64,000 nt of DNA from Chinchilla lanigera (lineage: Eukaryota; Chordata; Mammalia; Rodentia; Chinchillidae), in contig NW_004955465.1 in assembly GCF_000276665.1 (NCBI RefSeq), forward strand, positions 335,814-399,813, given 5' to 3'. Positions within the stretch are counted from its first letter, which is position 1. Each line of letters starts with the position of its first letter. The translations under genes were made by a program, and so were the position numbers. This document shows, in pieces, positions 1 through 11,160 of the stretch. The notes below the pieces were generated by a model, which was given only the letters and a program-made list of their open reading frames with translations, was not told the origin of the DNA and did no database searches.

Positions 1-27
1 GGCTTTGTGGTATATTGGGTCCGGAAG

Positions 28-69
28 TCATAGGCTTGAGATATATGGTCATAAGCTTGAGATATACAG
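28..69. repeat. 21-bp direct duplication, two copies
   Basis: Two adjacent 21-bp units (28-48 and 49-69) match at 18 of 21 positions. This is a small local tandem duplication in otherwise unrecognised sequence (1-270). No function is implied. Confidence 0.6.
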
Positions 70-269
70 TCTCTTTGCTGGTTTATGACTCACCCCATAA
101 GGTACACATTCTTCATTTTCATTTCAGGATCAATGTGAAAACATCTTTCAAGTACATTGGATACTTTGAGGGAATACACTACAATATTTCTACTAGCACT
201 GGCAGGGTATTAGTAATGGTACGCACCCATCATGACCCTGTTATACCAATCCAGTTTTCACTCATTTTG

Positions 270-720
270 TCAACAGATATTCATTGAGCAATATGCTAGA
301 CACTATGCCCCAGTCACAAATTCAATAGCCAAAAGCTCTGAATCTTGGGGATTGATAGGGTGTGAAATGCCAGGGTGGTAAAGCCGGAAGGAACAGAAGG
401 GCAGTAGTGGAAGAGCAATATGAGATAAGATGGAAAGTCTTGCAAAAGCCGGAACACACTAGGGAATTTCCTGCTTGCTTTAACACAGAAGTGAGAGCTT
501 CCAACTCAGGTGTATAAAACATCACACGTGCTGTTGTCAGTGACGAGCAGGGAATGAGTTAGGTGGTTGCCGAGGTCCAGATGAGAGATGATAAAGTCTG
601 GGAATAGAGTGGAAATAGATGATGGGTTTGAGACATGGATAGCAACAGAGATGAATGAGTCTGCCACTAAAACTCTTACCCTGAGGCAGGAAAGATGGCA
701 TGGAAAACCAAGGATTGACC
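270..720 (-). mobile_element. L2 LINE fragment, 3' end, antisense
   Basis: The stretch at 270-310 (cagatattcattgagca, then a ctagacact-type motif) matches the reverse complement of the L2 3' end as remembered. The following purine-rich stretch, with 'gagagatgataaagtctggg' near 583, fits L2 further inside. It is strongly decayed, no reading frame survives, and the limits are approximate. Confidence 0.5.
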
Positions 721-2339
721 CCACCAAAGAAATGGCCTTAAACTAGATGGGAAAAATTTAAATCAAACCACAATGTTCCCCTTAAAGCAAGAGTTAGTTC
801 ATTGTCAAAATGGCTCTGGAGGGAGAATGGACGCATTGTCCCAGGAAGGTGAAAACAAAGACACTAGAAAGGAAACCACAAGCTGAGTGACTTAAAGGTG
901 TTTCTGCATGGAAACAGAGCATAGGTAGAAAACCTGAAATTGCTCCAGACATTTGGTCCAGTGTGGTATCTCAGGTTCACACTAGCTAAGTGATTTCTTC
1001 TCCTGGTGCATTGTCCAATATGGGAGATACTAGCTATAGGTAACTACTTAAAATTTAAACCTCAAAGTATTAAGTCAATTTCAAAAGAGAAGCACTTTTC
1101 AAGTGCTTGCCTTCCATGGGTGAGTGGTGGCATGCTCACTGGTTGGTACAGCTGTAGTGCATTTGTATCATCAAAGAAGGTTCTACTGCATATTACTGCT
1201 ATAGAAAATTCTCATTCCCTTGAATCAAGTTCTTCTAGGAATGTTGTAGACATCACCTGCTAATTCCAGATCCATCTTACCACTTCTCTGTTGCAGAACT
1301 TTCTATTTAATGATTTGCTGTTTCTTTATGTGTTTATCTATTTGGGGGCACCATGTATGCCCTCGGCCTGCTGTCAATAGACAATCATTAGTTCTCAGCT
1401 CACCCTCACCTGGGATGTGAAGTCCACATCTCTCCAGCTAGGCCCACTGCCATGCACCAGCCCCACGCACTCCTACACCACAGACCAGCTCTTGGGCCAC
1501 CCTGGACTCAGCTTAGAGCCCCACTTTCTCAGCCAGGAAGGCTGGATATTGTGGAGGAGATGAAGCAGAGAGCCTGGAGGAGAGGAGGCATCACACACTC
1601 AGTGTTCAGGCTGCAGGGAACGCTGGGTTTCTGGAGTGTGAACACTGATGTGCTTTTCTGAGGCAGTGACCCAGAGGGTAAGAGGGGCAGGGAGGAAATG
1701 TCATTCCCTGGGCCTTAAAGAAGATAAGGTCTCAAAGGAGAAACAATGAATAAGAAAAGTTGTAAAAATTCCATGCTTTCCTTGTGCTTCAGAGGGCAAG
1801 TTTCATGTATATTTCAATACCCAGTATGGTCAAGCATGGAGCTGACTTGCACGTGTCTGCAAAACCAAAACACAGCTGGTAGGCTAATTTTAGGTCCCTC
1901 AGCCTTGGCACTATCCTTCTGTCCAATCAGCGCTGTGTGATCTTATGGAGTCTACACCCAGAGCAGGGCTAAACTGACCTCACTGATGGACCAGGGTGTG
2001 AGCGGCAGGGGGCGTCTTTCTGAGCCTGGGCTGAGAAGGTACAAAAGGCTGTGCCTACTCATGTGACCCCTCATTACCCACAGAAAGAGCAGTCCTTCCC
2101 TGGAGAGTCACTCCAGGCCTCAACTTATCTTGAGCCTTTCAAAAAAAAAGAAAAGAAATCTGAAAAGGACTCGTAAAGGGAAAAGATCCTAACACAGGCT
2201 TGTCTGTGACATTCAGGAAGAAAATGTCTACTTGAATAATGATTCCATGGAATGTTGTTTTCCAGCTTGCCTGGAATGATCAGAGAAATGGAGCTATTTG
2301 GCTGATGGGAGCCTCTAGTTCCATGCTGTTTGGGTTTGA
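721..2339. other. unrecognised noncoding stretch
   Basis: I recognise no repeat family and no conserved protein. The open frames here (for example 1006-1263 and 1746-1940) are under 90 codons, start at arbitrary ATGs, and show no domain or splice context. GC content is ordinary and there is no CpG cluster. Confidence 0.5.
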
Positions 2340-2530
2340 ATCTGGTTGTCATTGCCTTGGTTATATGACTTCTAATGAGTTATTCAACCTGTCTGTGCTC
2401 TGGTTTCCTCATCTGTAAAATAGTGCTAATAATAGCACATTATTACTCAGAAGGAAGTGTAAGCAATGCATATAGTTAGGACAGTGCCTAGCACAAAGCA
2501 AGCATTTCATAATTGCTAAGTATTACAATT
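2340..2530 (+). mobile_element. MIR SINE
   Basis: The core 'tttcctcatctgtaaaatag' at about 2404-2423 is followed by the 'acagtgcctagcacaaagc' tail motif near 2483. These are the two best conserved blocks of MIR in the forward orientation. It is a decayed ancient tRNA-derived SINE. Confidence 0.85.
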
Positions 2531-2599
2531 AACTGAATATTTTGGTTTGAGACCCTCAGCATTGATAGTATAACAAGAGACAGAAAAGAGGAGTAGAGA

Positions 2600-2870
2600 A
2601 GTGTGTGAGTTCTAGGGTTTGTGTTGGTTTGCAACCCAGCTGTATGAACTTAAGCAAGTTTGTTAGACTCTCTGTATTCTGAGAATATCCAATGATAAAA
2701 ATCAAAATAATAATAGAGAAATAATAATATATCTTCTTTAGATGATAGTTATGAAGATTAAAGGAGTTAATATGTTATATAATAAACACTCAGCAGAATG
2801 CTTGGTGTTACAGAGTAAGAGCTTGATAACCGTGAACTCATTATTATTATTATTAGTAGTACAAGTACTA
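2600..2870 (+). mobile_element. MIR SINE, second copy
   Basis: The blocks run in MIR order: gagttctagggtttg, a cannot-lose 'aagcaagtttgttagactct' segment, 'gaagattaaaggagttaata', then 'cagcagaatgcttggt'. It ends in an (ATT)n tail at 2841-2854. The internal AT-rich insertion at about 2690-2735 makes it longer than usual. Confidence 0.75.
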
Positions 2871-2874
2871 CTAA
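2853..2874. repeat. perfect 10-bp inverted repeat with 2-nt loop
   Basis: The arms ttagtagtac (2853-2862) and gtactactaa (2865-2874) are exact reverse complements around AA. It lies in the trinucleotide tail of the MIR at 2600-2870 and probably arose from microsatellite slippage. Confidence 0.7.
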
Positions 2875-3009
2875 CAGTCATATGGATTCTCACCTTTCAA
2901 AGTCAAAGAATACAATAGCGTTCACCGAAAGCTGAAACAAGACTAAGCCTCACTTACTCTTCCTTTGAAGAATAAGACAAAGCTGTGGAGTTTCACAGGT
3001 ATGAATTCT

Positions 3010-3135
3010 GTTAATCAGTAAATATTTATAGACCACATACTGTGCGTCTAGAAATGGTTGTTATAAATACACCGTGGCATTGTGCTGGGGGTTCAGACAT
3101 GACTGCCAGCAAAGGTCTTTCCAGCCCTGTTGGTC
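3010..3135 (-). mobile_element. L2 LINE 3' fragment, antisense
   Basis: The motifs 'cagtaaatatttatagacc' and 'ttgtgctgggggttcagaca' follow the reverse complement of the L2 3' end. It is a short, decayed fragment. Confidence 0.55.
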
Positions 3136-3156
3136 ATTAAGCCAAAGCATTAGCCA

Positions 3157-3272
3157 GGGCCGGGGATATAGCTCAGTGGCATAAGTGCCTGCCTGGCAAG
3201 CTTGAGGTCATGAGCTTTGATGCCTGGTACCAAAAAATAAATAAATAAATAAAGTAAAAAAACCTCAAAAAA
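3157..3272 (+). mobile_element. ID SINE (tRNA-derived) with target-site duplication
   Basis: The head is 'gggccggggatatagctcag' with an A-box-like tagctcagtggc, the core 'gcctgcctggcaagc', a decayed B box, and an (AAAT)n tail. The flanks 3143-3156 and 3273-3286 (caaagcattagcca / caaagcgttagcca) are a 14-bp duplication with one mismatch, which fixes the ends. Internal divergence from the other IDs makes it an older copy. Confidence 0.92.
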
Positions 3273-3286
3273 CAAAGCGTTAGCCA

Positions 3287-4659
3287 TACTGTGTGTTTAG
3301 CAATGGCATCTCTAAAACTTTGCCATTTTCCCACATTGAAACGAAAAGAGGTCCTTGTCCCTAAGCTCTAAGAACATTCCTAGTATGTTTTCAAGTGAAG
3401 TCAAGGCCCAAGCAAGGGGAAAGAATTGAGTTGATTCTTCAGCATCTCTCTCCAGTCCCCAAAACTTTTCCTGTCACAGAAGTCCATATAAATGGTGGAA
3501 CAATGGGGTCTTCAAGGATCATGTTGACCCACCTGTGGAAATTATATTTGAAGAAGTAAATGAAATTAAAGGATCAGTTATGGGCATGGATTCTAGAGTC
3601 AGACACAGAGACAGAGAGACCAGTGGGTAGAGGGCAAGTGTTTTTACTGTAGGATGCCAGGAGGAGTACACAAACAAGATGCAGGGGGGATTTTACCAGT
3701 GAGTTTGAATGTCACTAGCTCCCAGTCAGGTCAGGGCAATAAAGAACATGTGCAAGGGACCAACCTTATCACACTGGTGCACCTGTCCCTGGGACAGGTG
3801 TTCAGAATCTGTCTGAGGGATCAGGAAAAGAAAACATTTGACAAACTGACAATATCATGCTTCCCCTGCTGGCCTGCTCTATGGCAGGGATGACAGCAGG
3901 GAGATGGGGATGATGGCAGATGAAGTGGCTGAGGACAGCGGTGCCCTCACCCTCCTAAATCTCCTCTTACTTGGGCCCCTTTGATACCTGGGCATTGTAC
4001 CCCCAGGAAGCTTCATCGGTGACAAGTGATAGGTACAGCAGACATAAGACAAGAGGTCTCAAAAAGCCTTCTCCTTCAGAGAGCACACACAGCCGCTGTG
4101 TCTGGAGCCTGGCTTAAGCTGGGGAATCAGTTTATAAGTCACAATGCCATCTTCAAGTAGGGCTACGACTAACTGGGAGAAGAAGGGAGGTCTGAAGACA
4201 GGAACTTTAGCTCATGTTCTCTATGGTGTCCTTGTGTATCTCCGAGGCACTGGCCCAGGTGTGCACCTGGCTTCCTTTTGGCGCCCTCCTTCCTTCCCCG
4301 GGGAGCAGTGCCCCTGTGGGCGGTCTCTGCACCTCAGCTGTGACTCTAGGCAAGAGAGAGGAGGGCATGAGTGTGGACACCTTTGGAGGCTCTGGGGAGC
4401 AAACTCAGCCTCTTCCCCACCTGAGCCTGAGCCCGGGCACTGTCTAAAGCCAGCAATGCCTTCATGTTCCCCAGGGCTAGGGATGTTAGCTCACAAGAGG
4501 CAGCCTGTGCTTCCAGGGGTTCACCAGGCCAGATACCTGTAGATTCTCATCTTCTACAGGGACTGGGAAAAATGAAGGAATGGACTGAGAAGTTCACTTC
4601 CTGACCCAGAGTGGAAGAGCGAGGCGTTCTCAGAAACAGCACTTTTCTCGCTCTTTTCC
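3287..4659. other. unrecognised noncoding stretch
   Basis: No repeat family or exon is recognised. The longest open frame (4144-4542, 132 codons) overlaps another frame on the same strand. It has a low-complexity composition rich in Ser, Pro and Gly, typical of chance translation of GC-richer DNA. Confidence 0.45.
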
Positions 4660-6560
4660 ACCTTGGGTTACTTTCCATTTAAAGCAATTGGACAGAAAAT
4701 GAGCCCACAGAACCCACAGCAGAACTTGGCTGAGATGCTCTCTTTCTTTCTTTATTTATTTGGTGTTTTTATTTCCTCACCCCTCCCCACCCTAGCACCT
4801 TGTTCTGGAAACTTGTTTGGTTCAGCATTTCACTGGCTTGGTTAAGTATCTTGTAAGGAAATCATTTATAATAAAGCTAGTATGCTTGGGTTTATCATTT
4901 CTAAGTGCGGGTCAGGATTTAGTTCGCTGTGTTAAACTCTCCATGCTGCATGTGATTTGTCAAGCTTTGTCAGGAACAAAAAGTTCTGGGATGTGCAAAG
5001 CAGGACTGCTTGGTTTCCATGGAGATACTGCTAGTTAGGCTATGGAAATCCTGAAAAGGCCAGAGGATGAGTGACAATACAAGGATTTAGCGGCTGATCT
5101 GAAGAGCCAGACTGAATTAATGAGATTTTTCACAGAGCGTTATTAGCAAGGCTAGCGCCGTATGGCTCTTAGGCTCTCGTTTTCTCAGCTGCAGTCTTGA
5201 AAAACAGAAATGGAAAGATTTAATTGCTGGTTTTTTTTTTTTTTAAACCCTTTAAGGTTGCTTTAACCTATAACATTTTAAAGTTGTAATAAAAAATAGG
5301 GTTCTTTATTTTTCATCACTCGCTTACTGTTATTACTGTTTTTGGTGGCAGTTGCCCTTCATCTGCATGGAGATGGGAATTCAATAGTACTTATTATATT
5401 GAGCAGTTAATTCCCACATACTGTGAGCACATTACTGTTCAAAGTGGGTTATCTGGCGTTCCATTTAGAGCAGAGGGAGAGATACCATGTCACTGGCTTT
5501 ATATCTCCTAGGGCTATATTAATTATTTATTATAGGCTGCTGATGTAAACTGTTAACTCTGGCAGGTCATAGTTTGTACATAGATCTACCCAGGTTTCTG
5601 GAGTCTGGGTGCAGATTTCTGGGGACTGAAAATCGGTGTGGTTTGTGAGCTCCATTCCCCATGCCACCACTGCTGTTGTTGACACCAACAGAAAAGGAAC
5701 TTTGGAAGTCCTCTTCCCTACCATCATCGGGTGGTGAATACTTGCAAAGTTTGGGAGCCGTGCTGTCCCATCTCCATCACTTATTGAATTTCCATCTCCA
5801 TCTCTTATGCTGTCTATCTGTCTTTTTCCTTCCTCAGCTTTCCTTTGCAAGGACTGATGCCAGAATTCAGAACTCCTAATTCCAACTCCCTCTGCCTCTG
5901 CTTTATTTCTAGCCATCAGGAACTAACCAGTCTCCACATAGAAACTACGGGTGTGATTAGCCAGGTTCCCTTTTCATTTCCAACACGTTCCTTGTGCAAA
6001 GTCTCCGTAAAATGCGACAGCAGTGTAGAGGCAGCTGCCCGCCGAGCGCTGCTCTCTCTTTCTGGTCTGCAGAAGGTCACATGCCCATATGTTTCTGGAA
6101 GATGTAAAACCATAATGTTGCTGCTGAGTAATCCACAACAAAAGCACATGCAGCCTGCATTGCCCGGATTCCTGTACAGTAGACTAATCCACTTAATCTC
6201 ACTGTGAGCTTCCCCGGGCGGAAATTTCACAGTCTCTTTTGATTTAGTGGTTTGTAAAATCTCTGATTAAATGTCGCTGCCCTCCTGTTATTGTCTCTCT
6301 ATTTCCCAAACGATTTTGAGGGAGAAGAAACCAGAGAAGTTGAAGTAGGGGTCAACATGTCCTCATCGTTCCTTGCGTTTTCTTTATTGTTTTTATTTTT
6401 AAATTTGATGCTCTCCTCCCCGCCCTTGCCCCTCCTCTCACGTGACAGTATTTTCTCTTCCTACATTATCAAATGTGCCTTTTACTTTGCCAACCCATCA
6501 ACTGAGTTGATCCCAAATGTATGGGTGTCACAGATTTATTTCTCACCAGTTCCACTCAGC
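4660..6560. promoter_or_regulatory. repeat-poor region, candidate conserved noncoding DNA
   Basis: No interspersed repeat is recognised across nearly 2 kb, which is unusual for this window. The part at 5040-5530 is AT-rich with homeodomain-like TAATTA/ATTAAT words (for example 'gaattaatgagatt' near 5113), and the style resembles conserved noncoding elements. Open frames on both strands (5530-5916 minus, 5845-6207 plus) overlap each other and have no recognisable domain. The regulatory role is inference only. Confidence 0.3.
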
Positions 6561-6619
6561 ACCTGAGAATCTGCTGCTCTGTACCTTTAGAAGGGTGTGG
6601 GCAAGCAAATGTGGTAAAG

Positions 6620-6790
6620 TCAGCCCAAATTGGCACCGAGACCTGGTTCTGTCTTCTGTAAATGAACAAGTCACTTAACCTCGCTGACCTTGAGTTCCTC
6701 ATATGAAAGGGAAGATTAAATGACTTAGCATATATAAAGGCCCTATGCCTCTGCATGTAGTGGGTACTCACAAATGATGACAATATGTAC
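6620..6790 (+). mobile_element. MIR SINE
   Basis: MIR order is visible: a 'gaacaagtcacttaacctcg' block at 6664-6683, then 'gattaaatgacttagcatat', then a gtagtgggtactcac-type tail. It is an ancient copy in forward orientation. Confidence 0.85.
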
Positions 6791-6859
6791 TCTACTGTTA
6801 GAGTGCATATTTTATGTAGCAGTGGTTTGTTTTGGAGCATTTTATTAAGCCCTTTGATG

Positions 6860-6965
6860 TGTGCTTTTGTGGCATCTCTGCTTAGATTAAGCTTCCTGAG
6901 GTTAAGAGCCCAGGTTTTCCATTTATTTTGTAATTGCCCATTGTATTGAGTTTATGCTATGGTCT
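6860..6965 (+). mobile_element. possible L2 LINE 3' fragment
   Basis: The order 'gcttcctgaggttaagagcc' then 'ttttgtaattgcccattgta' resembles the L2 3' end in sense (gtaagctccatgagggcag... ttgttcactgctgta). It is weak and short. Confidence 0.35.
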
Positions 6966-7239
6966 GCCTGATTCTCTGCCTCTTGAAAATGCTATTGTCA
7001 CGATAACTGTGCCCAAATTCACTTCAGTTCTACAAATAAAGCCCACATTCTCTCATCAGAGCTAGTGTAGCAGATAAAATTGTACTCTGATATTCAGGAG
7101 TAAGTAATATAGCAGTTCTTTATTTTTAAAATCAAATTACCTGATGCTCTGAGTGCCCACCATCTGCTTGGAGGGAGGACCAGTGACAATCCCCACTGAC
7201 CTGCTGGGCTCTGAGGTGAACAGGGAGGAAGCCTGCTCT

Positions 7240-7400
7240 ATCCCTCCATGACTGCCTGATCTTTACAGTTAACCATTCTGTGCCTCAGTTTCTTCATTAG
7301 TAAAGTGAGGATATTACACTATCTATAGTGTAAATTTGTTGAAGATTAAATGAATCTGTATATATAAGTGCTGAGAACAATGCCTTTCTCATTCCAAGTA
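7240..7400 (+). mobile_element. MIR SINE
   Basis: 'tctgtgcctcagtttcttca' at 7279-7298 is the diagnostic MIR core. It is followed by 'gaagattaaatgaatctgta' and a 'gctgagaacaatgcc' tail. Confidence 0.85.
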
Positions 7401-7489
7401 TTCAGAATGTGTCAGTTTGTTCATAACTTACATGTGTGGATTTACAAGATTGGCTTACAGTGGTCACCTGCAGAGTCAGGTGTGGAAGG

Positions 7490-7865
7490 GCTGTTTATGT
7501 GCTTGAGATCCAAAGGATCCAGCAGGAACTCACTGTTGAGTCGCACTTGAGTTGTATCAGGAAGCCAAAGGGTCTGTGCTGCAAGGCTGAAGAGTCTGCA
7601 CTGGAAGCCAGGAGGTGGTTGTCCAAGGCAATGGTGAAGACTGGAGCGCCACCAAAGACACAGAAGCAAGTCTTCTTTCTTCTTTTCTTCTTTTTCATTC
7701 CATTCAGGTTATAAGCCTATTGGCTGGTGCCACTCATACCAGGGTGGGTCTTCCTCCTTTAGTAAATCCATCACTCAGTCACAACCAGAACTGTGTTAAG
7801 TGAATCAACTGGGCATTTCTTACTTAGTTAACTGAGTTAACTATCACCCTATTTCTACCCAACAC
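7490..7865 (-). mobile_element. ERVL-like LTR fragment, antisense
   Basis: The segment 7700-7865, with 'aagcctattggctggtgcca', a 'ccagggtgggtcttcc' block, 'tcaactgggcattt' and 'gttaactatcaccc', reads as the reverse complement of the 5' half of MLT2/MT2-type LTRs. The related forward copy at 44210 shares the same blocks in inverse order. The outer limit and subfamily are uncertain. Confidence 0.5.
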
Positions 7866-8704
7866 TTGTGACACCACCTGTCGGGTGCTTGTGTGTGCTT
7901 TGAACTTGTAGTAGAGTAGCTATCTAAACTGGACTCTGTACTGGTGAGCCCTCACCGGAGCTGTATCCAAAAATATGGCCCTCTAAAACCCATTGGCCGT
8001 CTCTACCAGAGGAGTAGCTGCTCCCAGTAGTGGAATAGGGGCTATGCCTGTTCTGCTTATCTAGTTGGTTAGTGTCATGGAATTTCTCCCTTCCCCATTT
8101 CCCTCCTCTCTCTCCATGGACCCATGGCTTCCTAGGCAACTCTGTACTTTTTAGGACTAGGGTCTTTAAACAGTCTGTTACTTCTCACCTGGACAAAAGA
8201 TGCTGCCCCTGCAGGACGGAAAATCCCTGCATCTCACTACTCTCATAAAGGTGGGTGTGGTTAGGATGGCATTGGGGCAAGGCATCATTTGTTCCTTTGT
8301 GACTATATTTAGCCTATGCTAAACCAGGTCCCAGGGACCAGGTCACAGATGATTTCTCCTTCCGACTTCATATAGACTAAATGCAAGTTTTGGACAATGT
8401 GGGTTTGGTACGTCCTCCCCTCTGTATTCTGGACCAGCAGTATTTAGGAGCTGGTCTGAAAGGGTGATACCTTTTGCCCAGGTTGAGGCACTGGGTACTT
8501 TGGACAAATGCCTGGGGCAGAATATAAAGGGATTGATTGGTCAGAACCGAGTATCCAGACAAAGCCAGTCTACTAAGTCTAAATAAGAAACTAACGGATT
8601 CATAGGCCTTGGGGAGCCAGTGTATGACAGGATGCCAAGAGGAAAGAAGGGAGGAAGGCATGAAGGAGGGTGAAGGAAGGAAGAAAAGAAGAAGAGAACG
8701 CACA
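7866..8704. other. unrecognised noncoding stretch
   Basis: I see nothing identifiable. The minus-strand frame 8377-8703 (108 codons) ends in a purine-rich low-complexity run (8640-8700) and has no domain. Confidence 0.4.
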
Positions 8705-9013
8705 CAGTAGTCTCCACTTATCTATGGTTTCACTTTTTGTGGTTTCAATTACTTCTTGTCAGCCATGTTCTGAAAATATTAAATGGAAAATTCCCCCCAA
8801 AAAACAATTCTCAACTTTTAAAAACTTTCATTACAGTGTTTTGTTATTCTTGTTCTATCATTAATTGTTACTCTCTTATGGTGCTCAATTTATAAATTGA
8901 AGTTAATCATAAGTTGTATACATAGTGAAAAAACCATACTATATGTAGGGCTTGGTGCTTTCCTTGGTTTGGGTATCGATGGAATGTCTTGGAATGTATT
9001 CTCCATCGATAGT
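8705..9013 (+). mobile_element. Tigger-type DNA transposon (internally deleted), 3' end truncated
   Basis: It opens with 'cagtagtctccacttatcta', the Tigger terminal inverted repeat, then 'gaaaatattaaatggaaaat'. It jumps to the element's 3' sequence ('ttgttactctcttatggtgc') without the transposase region, so this is a nonautonomous deletion derivative. The right terminal repeat is replaced by the LTR that begins at about 9014. Confidence 0.8.
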
Positions 9014-9399
9014 TGGGCATGGTTTGTGTCTAGATGTCGCCCTAAAGCCTCGTGCAGTCATGGGTAGGCTGCTAGAGTTTTTGATTGACTCATGGTCCAA
9101 TGGGATTATGGGTATGAGTGATACACCCACCCTGCACTGGGTGTAGCAGGGCGAGTAGCCCGCATACAATATAAGGGAGGGAAAGAGGCTTGTCTGCTGC
9201 CACTCCTCCCTTTCTGCTCTGGCTGCTTTTGCTGTTTTCTGCTGCTATGAACTGTTGCCCTCTGCCATACACCACTCTGCCTTGGGGCCAGCCAAGTATG
9301 GACTGAAACTTCCACAAACTGTGAGCTAAATAAATCCTTCCTTCCTTAATTTGGGAGTTGGGCATTTTGTTTCAGCAATGAGGAGAAGTAGCTAAGATA
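9014..9399 (+). mobile_element. MaLR solo LTR
   Basis: The motifs run in the same order as the LTR at 56440-56863: 'tggtttgtgtctagatgtcg', 'aaagcctcgtgca', 'ccctctgccatacaccactc', 'cttggggccagcc', 'gagctaaataaatccttcct' (polyadenylation signal AATAAA at about 9328), and 'ggcattttgtttcagcaatg'. There is no internal retroviral region. Canonical 5-bp target-site duplications are not clear: gatag occurs at 9008-9012 and 9396-9400, but these do not leave TG...CA ends. Confidence 0.8.
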
Positions 9400-9476
9400 G
9401 ATCCCTCTCTTCCATTCCAAACTGCATGACCTTGTAAGTCATTTAACCTCCACAAGATTCAAAAAGAAGGTGTTAA

Positions 9477-9497
9477 GGGAGAAAGAAAGGAAGAAAG

Positions 9498-9534
<37 letters not shown>

Positions 9535-9835
9535 GAAAGGAAGAAAGAAAGAAAGGAAGGAAGGAAGGAAGGAAGGAAGGAAGGAAGGAAGAAGAAAGAA
9601 AGAAAGAGAAAGAAAGAAAGAAAGAAGAANNNNNNNNNNNNNNNNNNNNNNNNNNNNNNNNNNNNNNNNNNNNNNNNNNNNNNNNNNNNNNNNNNNNNNN
9701 NNNNNNNNNNNNNNNNNNNNNNNNNNNNNAGAGAGGTAGAAAGGAAGAAAGAAAGAAAGGAAGGAAGGAAGGAAGGAAGGAAGGAAGGAAGGAAGGAAGG
9801 AAGAAGAAAGAAAGAAAGAGAAAGAAAGAAAGAAA

Positions 9836-9896
<61 letters not shown>

Positions 9897-9899
9897 AAA
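9477..9899 (+). repeat. purine microsatellite (GA)n/(GGAA)n/(GAAA)n with assembly gap
   Basis: (GA)n at 9500-9531 passes into (GAAA)n and (GGAA)n blocks, with a long pure (GAAA)n run at about 9838-9897. Positions 9630-9729 are exactly 100 N. Reading frames across the run (9499-10131 plus, 9473-9934 minus) are translations of repeat and N, not genes. Confidence 0.97.
9630..9729. other. 100-N gap with duplicated flanks (probably a false gap)
   Basis: The left flank (about 9526-9629) and right flank (about 9730-9838) are the same ordered sequence: gagaggtagaaagg, GAAA units, a GGAA block, then an identical tail beginning gaagaaagaaagaaagag. They differ only in GGAA number, 9 units at 9555-9590 and 11 units at 9759-9802. 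This looks like unmerged overlapping contig ends. Confidence 0.8.
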
Positions 9900-10689
9900 A
9901 GATTATTTGGCCTGCTCAAGCTTTGCCTCTTCACTTTTTCCTTACCTACAAACTAATTTTATGACTGTAACTTTACTTCTTCCAACCTTTCTGTTTTCTG
10001 CTAGGCAAGAACATACACAGAAAACCAATCTTCAGATAAACCCATCAGTGCTAGTGGTGGTTAATAATTTACAGGGTCTGCCTCTCAAAGGGAGGTACAT
10101 TTTAATAGACAAACTTCACTTCTTAGTTTAAAAAATAAAATGTTTAGTGCCTATCAGAGTCTGTTATTCTTGTGGATTCAATGCTTTAAGCTAGAATTTC
10201 CCAAACTGTGCTCCATGAAGGAGTTCCAAGGTCAAATAAATTGCTAAACTACAGCACACCAATTTCTGCCTTTGCTCATGCTAAATAAAAGGGCCTGGCC
10301 TTATTTCCTTTCCTGAAACAGCAGTAAAACCTATAAAATATGCAAAACAACAGTTTGCAAAAGCAACAGTCCCTCAGAGACAGGAAACATTGGGGTGTTC
10401 TTTGCACACACCAGCTATGTGCCTCAGAGACTGTCCATTCTCTCATGCAGGAAGCAGGAACCCAGGTAGAGCAGAGGAGATGGACCTGGCAGTGTGGGGA
10501 GAGCACAATGGCCAAGCTCCTAGGATGGCACAGAGAGAAGCCCTGGGCACCTGCAGAGGTCACCATGATTACATGGAAGACTATAGAACAGTACACACAT
10601 AGGAGAAAAAGACTCAAGAACAGGAGGATAATATCTAGAAGAACAAGAGCACAGTGCTTGACACACATGCAAAGCTAGGAGCAGTGACT
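9900..10689. other. mostly unrecognised; weak hAT-like segment at 10190-10240
   Basis: 'gaatttcccaaactgtgctc' at about 10195 resembles the terminal region of small hAT nonautonomous elements. The rest is unrecognised. Opposed open frames at 10276-10668 (minus) and 10340-10678 (plus) are antisense shadows of each other with no family match. Confidence 0.35.
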
Positions 10690-10838
10690 GTTACCTCCAG
10701 CCAGACTGGAACAATTTCTAACTCATGATATTTGGGTGGAATATTTGGGGCGTTCTGCCTCAGTAGTGGGGAATAATTAGCTTTAGATAGAGCATGGTTA
10801 TAGACCTGTCTGATAAATGATAAGAATTATATTGGATC

Positions 10839-10916
10839 GGGGCTGGGGATTTAGCTCAGCGGCAAAGCGCCTGCCTGGCAAGCGCAAGGTCGTGAGTTCG
10901 GTTCCCAGTACTGGAG

Positions 10917-10949
<33 letters not shown>

Positions 10950-10957
10950 AAGAAAAA
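10839..10957 (+). mobile_element. young ID SINE with perfect 17-bp target-site duplication
   Basis: The sequence 'ggggctggggatttagctca' is followed by the intact core 'gcgcctgcctggcaagcgca', a B-box-like gagttcggttcc, and a 26+ A tail. The flanks 10822-10838 and 10958-10974 (aagaattatattggatc) are identical over 17 bp. The intact duplication and tail point to recent insertion by L1-type target-primed reverse transcription. Confidence 0.97.
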
Positions 10958-11160
10958 AAGAATTATATTGGATCAAGTTCAAATAACTGCATCCCAGAGC
11001 AAAGTTCAAGAATATTTATATAAATACAAAAATATCCAATGAACAACAAAGTAAAATTCACAGTGTCTAGCATCCAAACAAAGATTCTAGGCATACTAAG
11101 AATAATAAAATCGGATTACCCATAACAAAGGGAATAATCAATGAATAAAAACCAATCCAG

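Noticed and set aside
9499..10131. 210-codon open frame on the plus strand (and 153 codons on the minus strand)
   Set aside because: It translates the GA/GAAA/GGAA microsatellite and 100 N. The peptide is Arg/Glu/Lys repeats with unknown residues.
10839..10915. tRNA gene, because A- and B-box-like motifs are present
   Set aside because: The sequence is an ID SINE: it has an A-rich tail and target-site duplications, and it lacks a closed cloverleaf acceptor stem.
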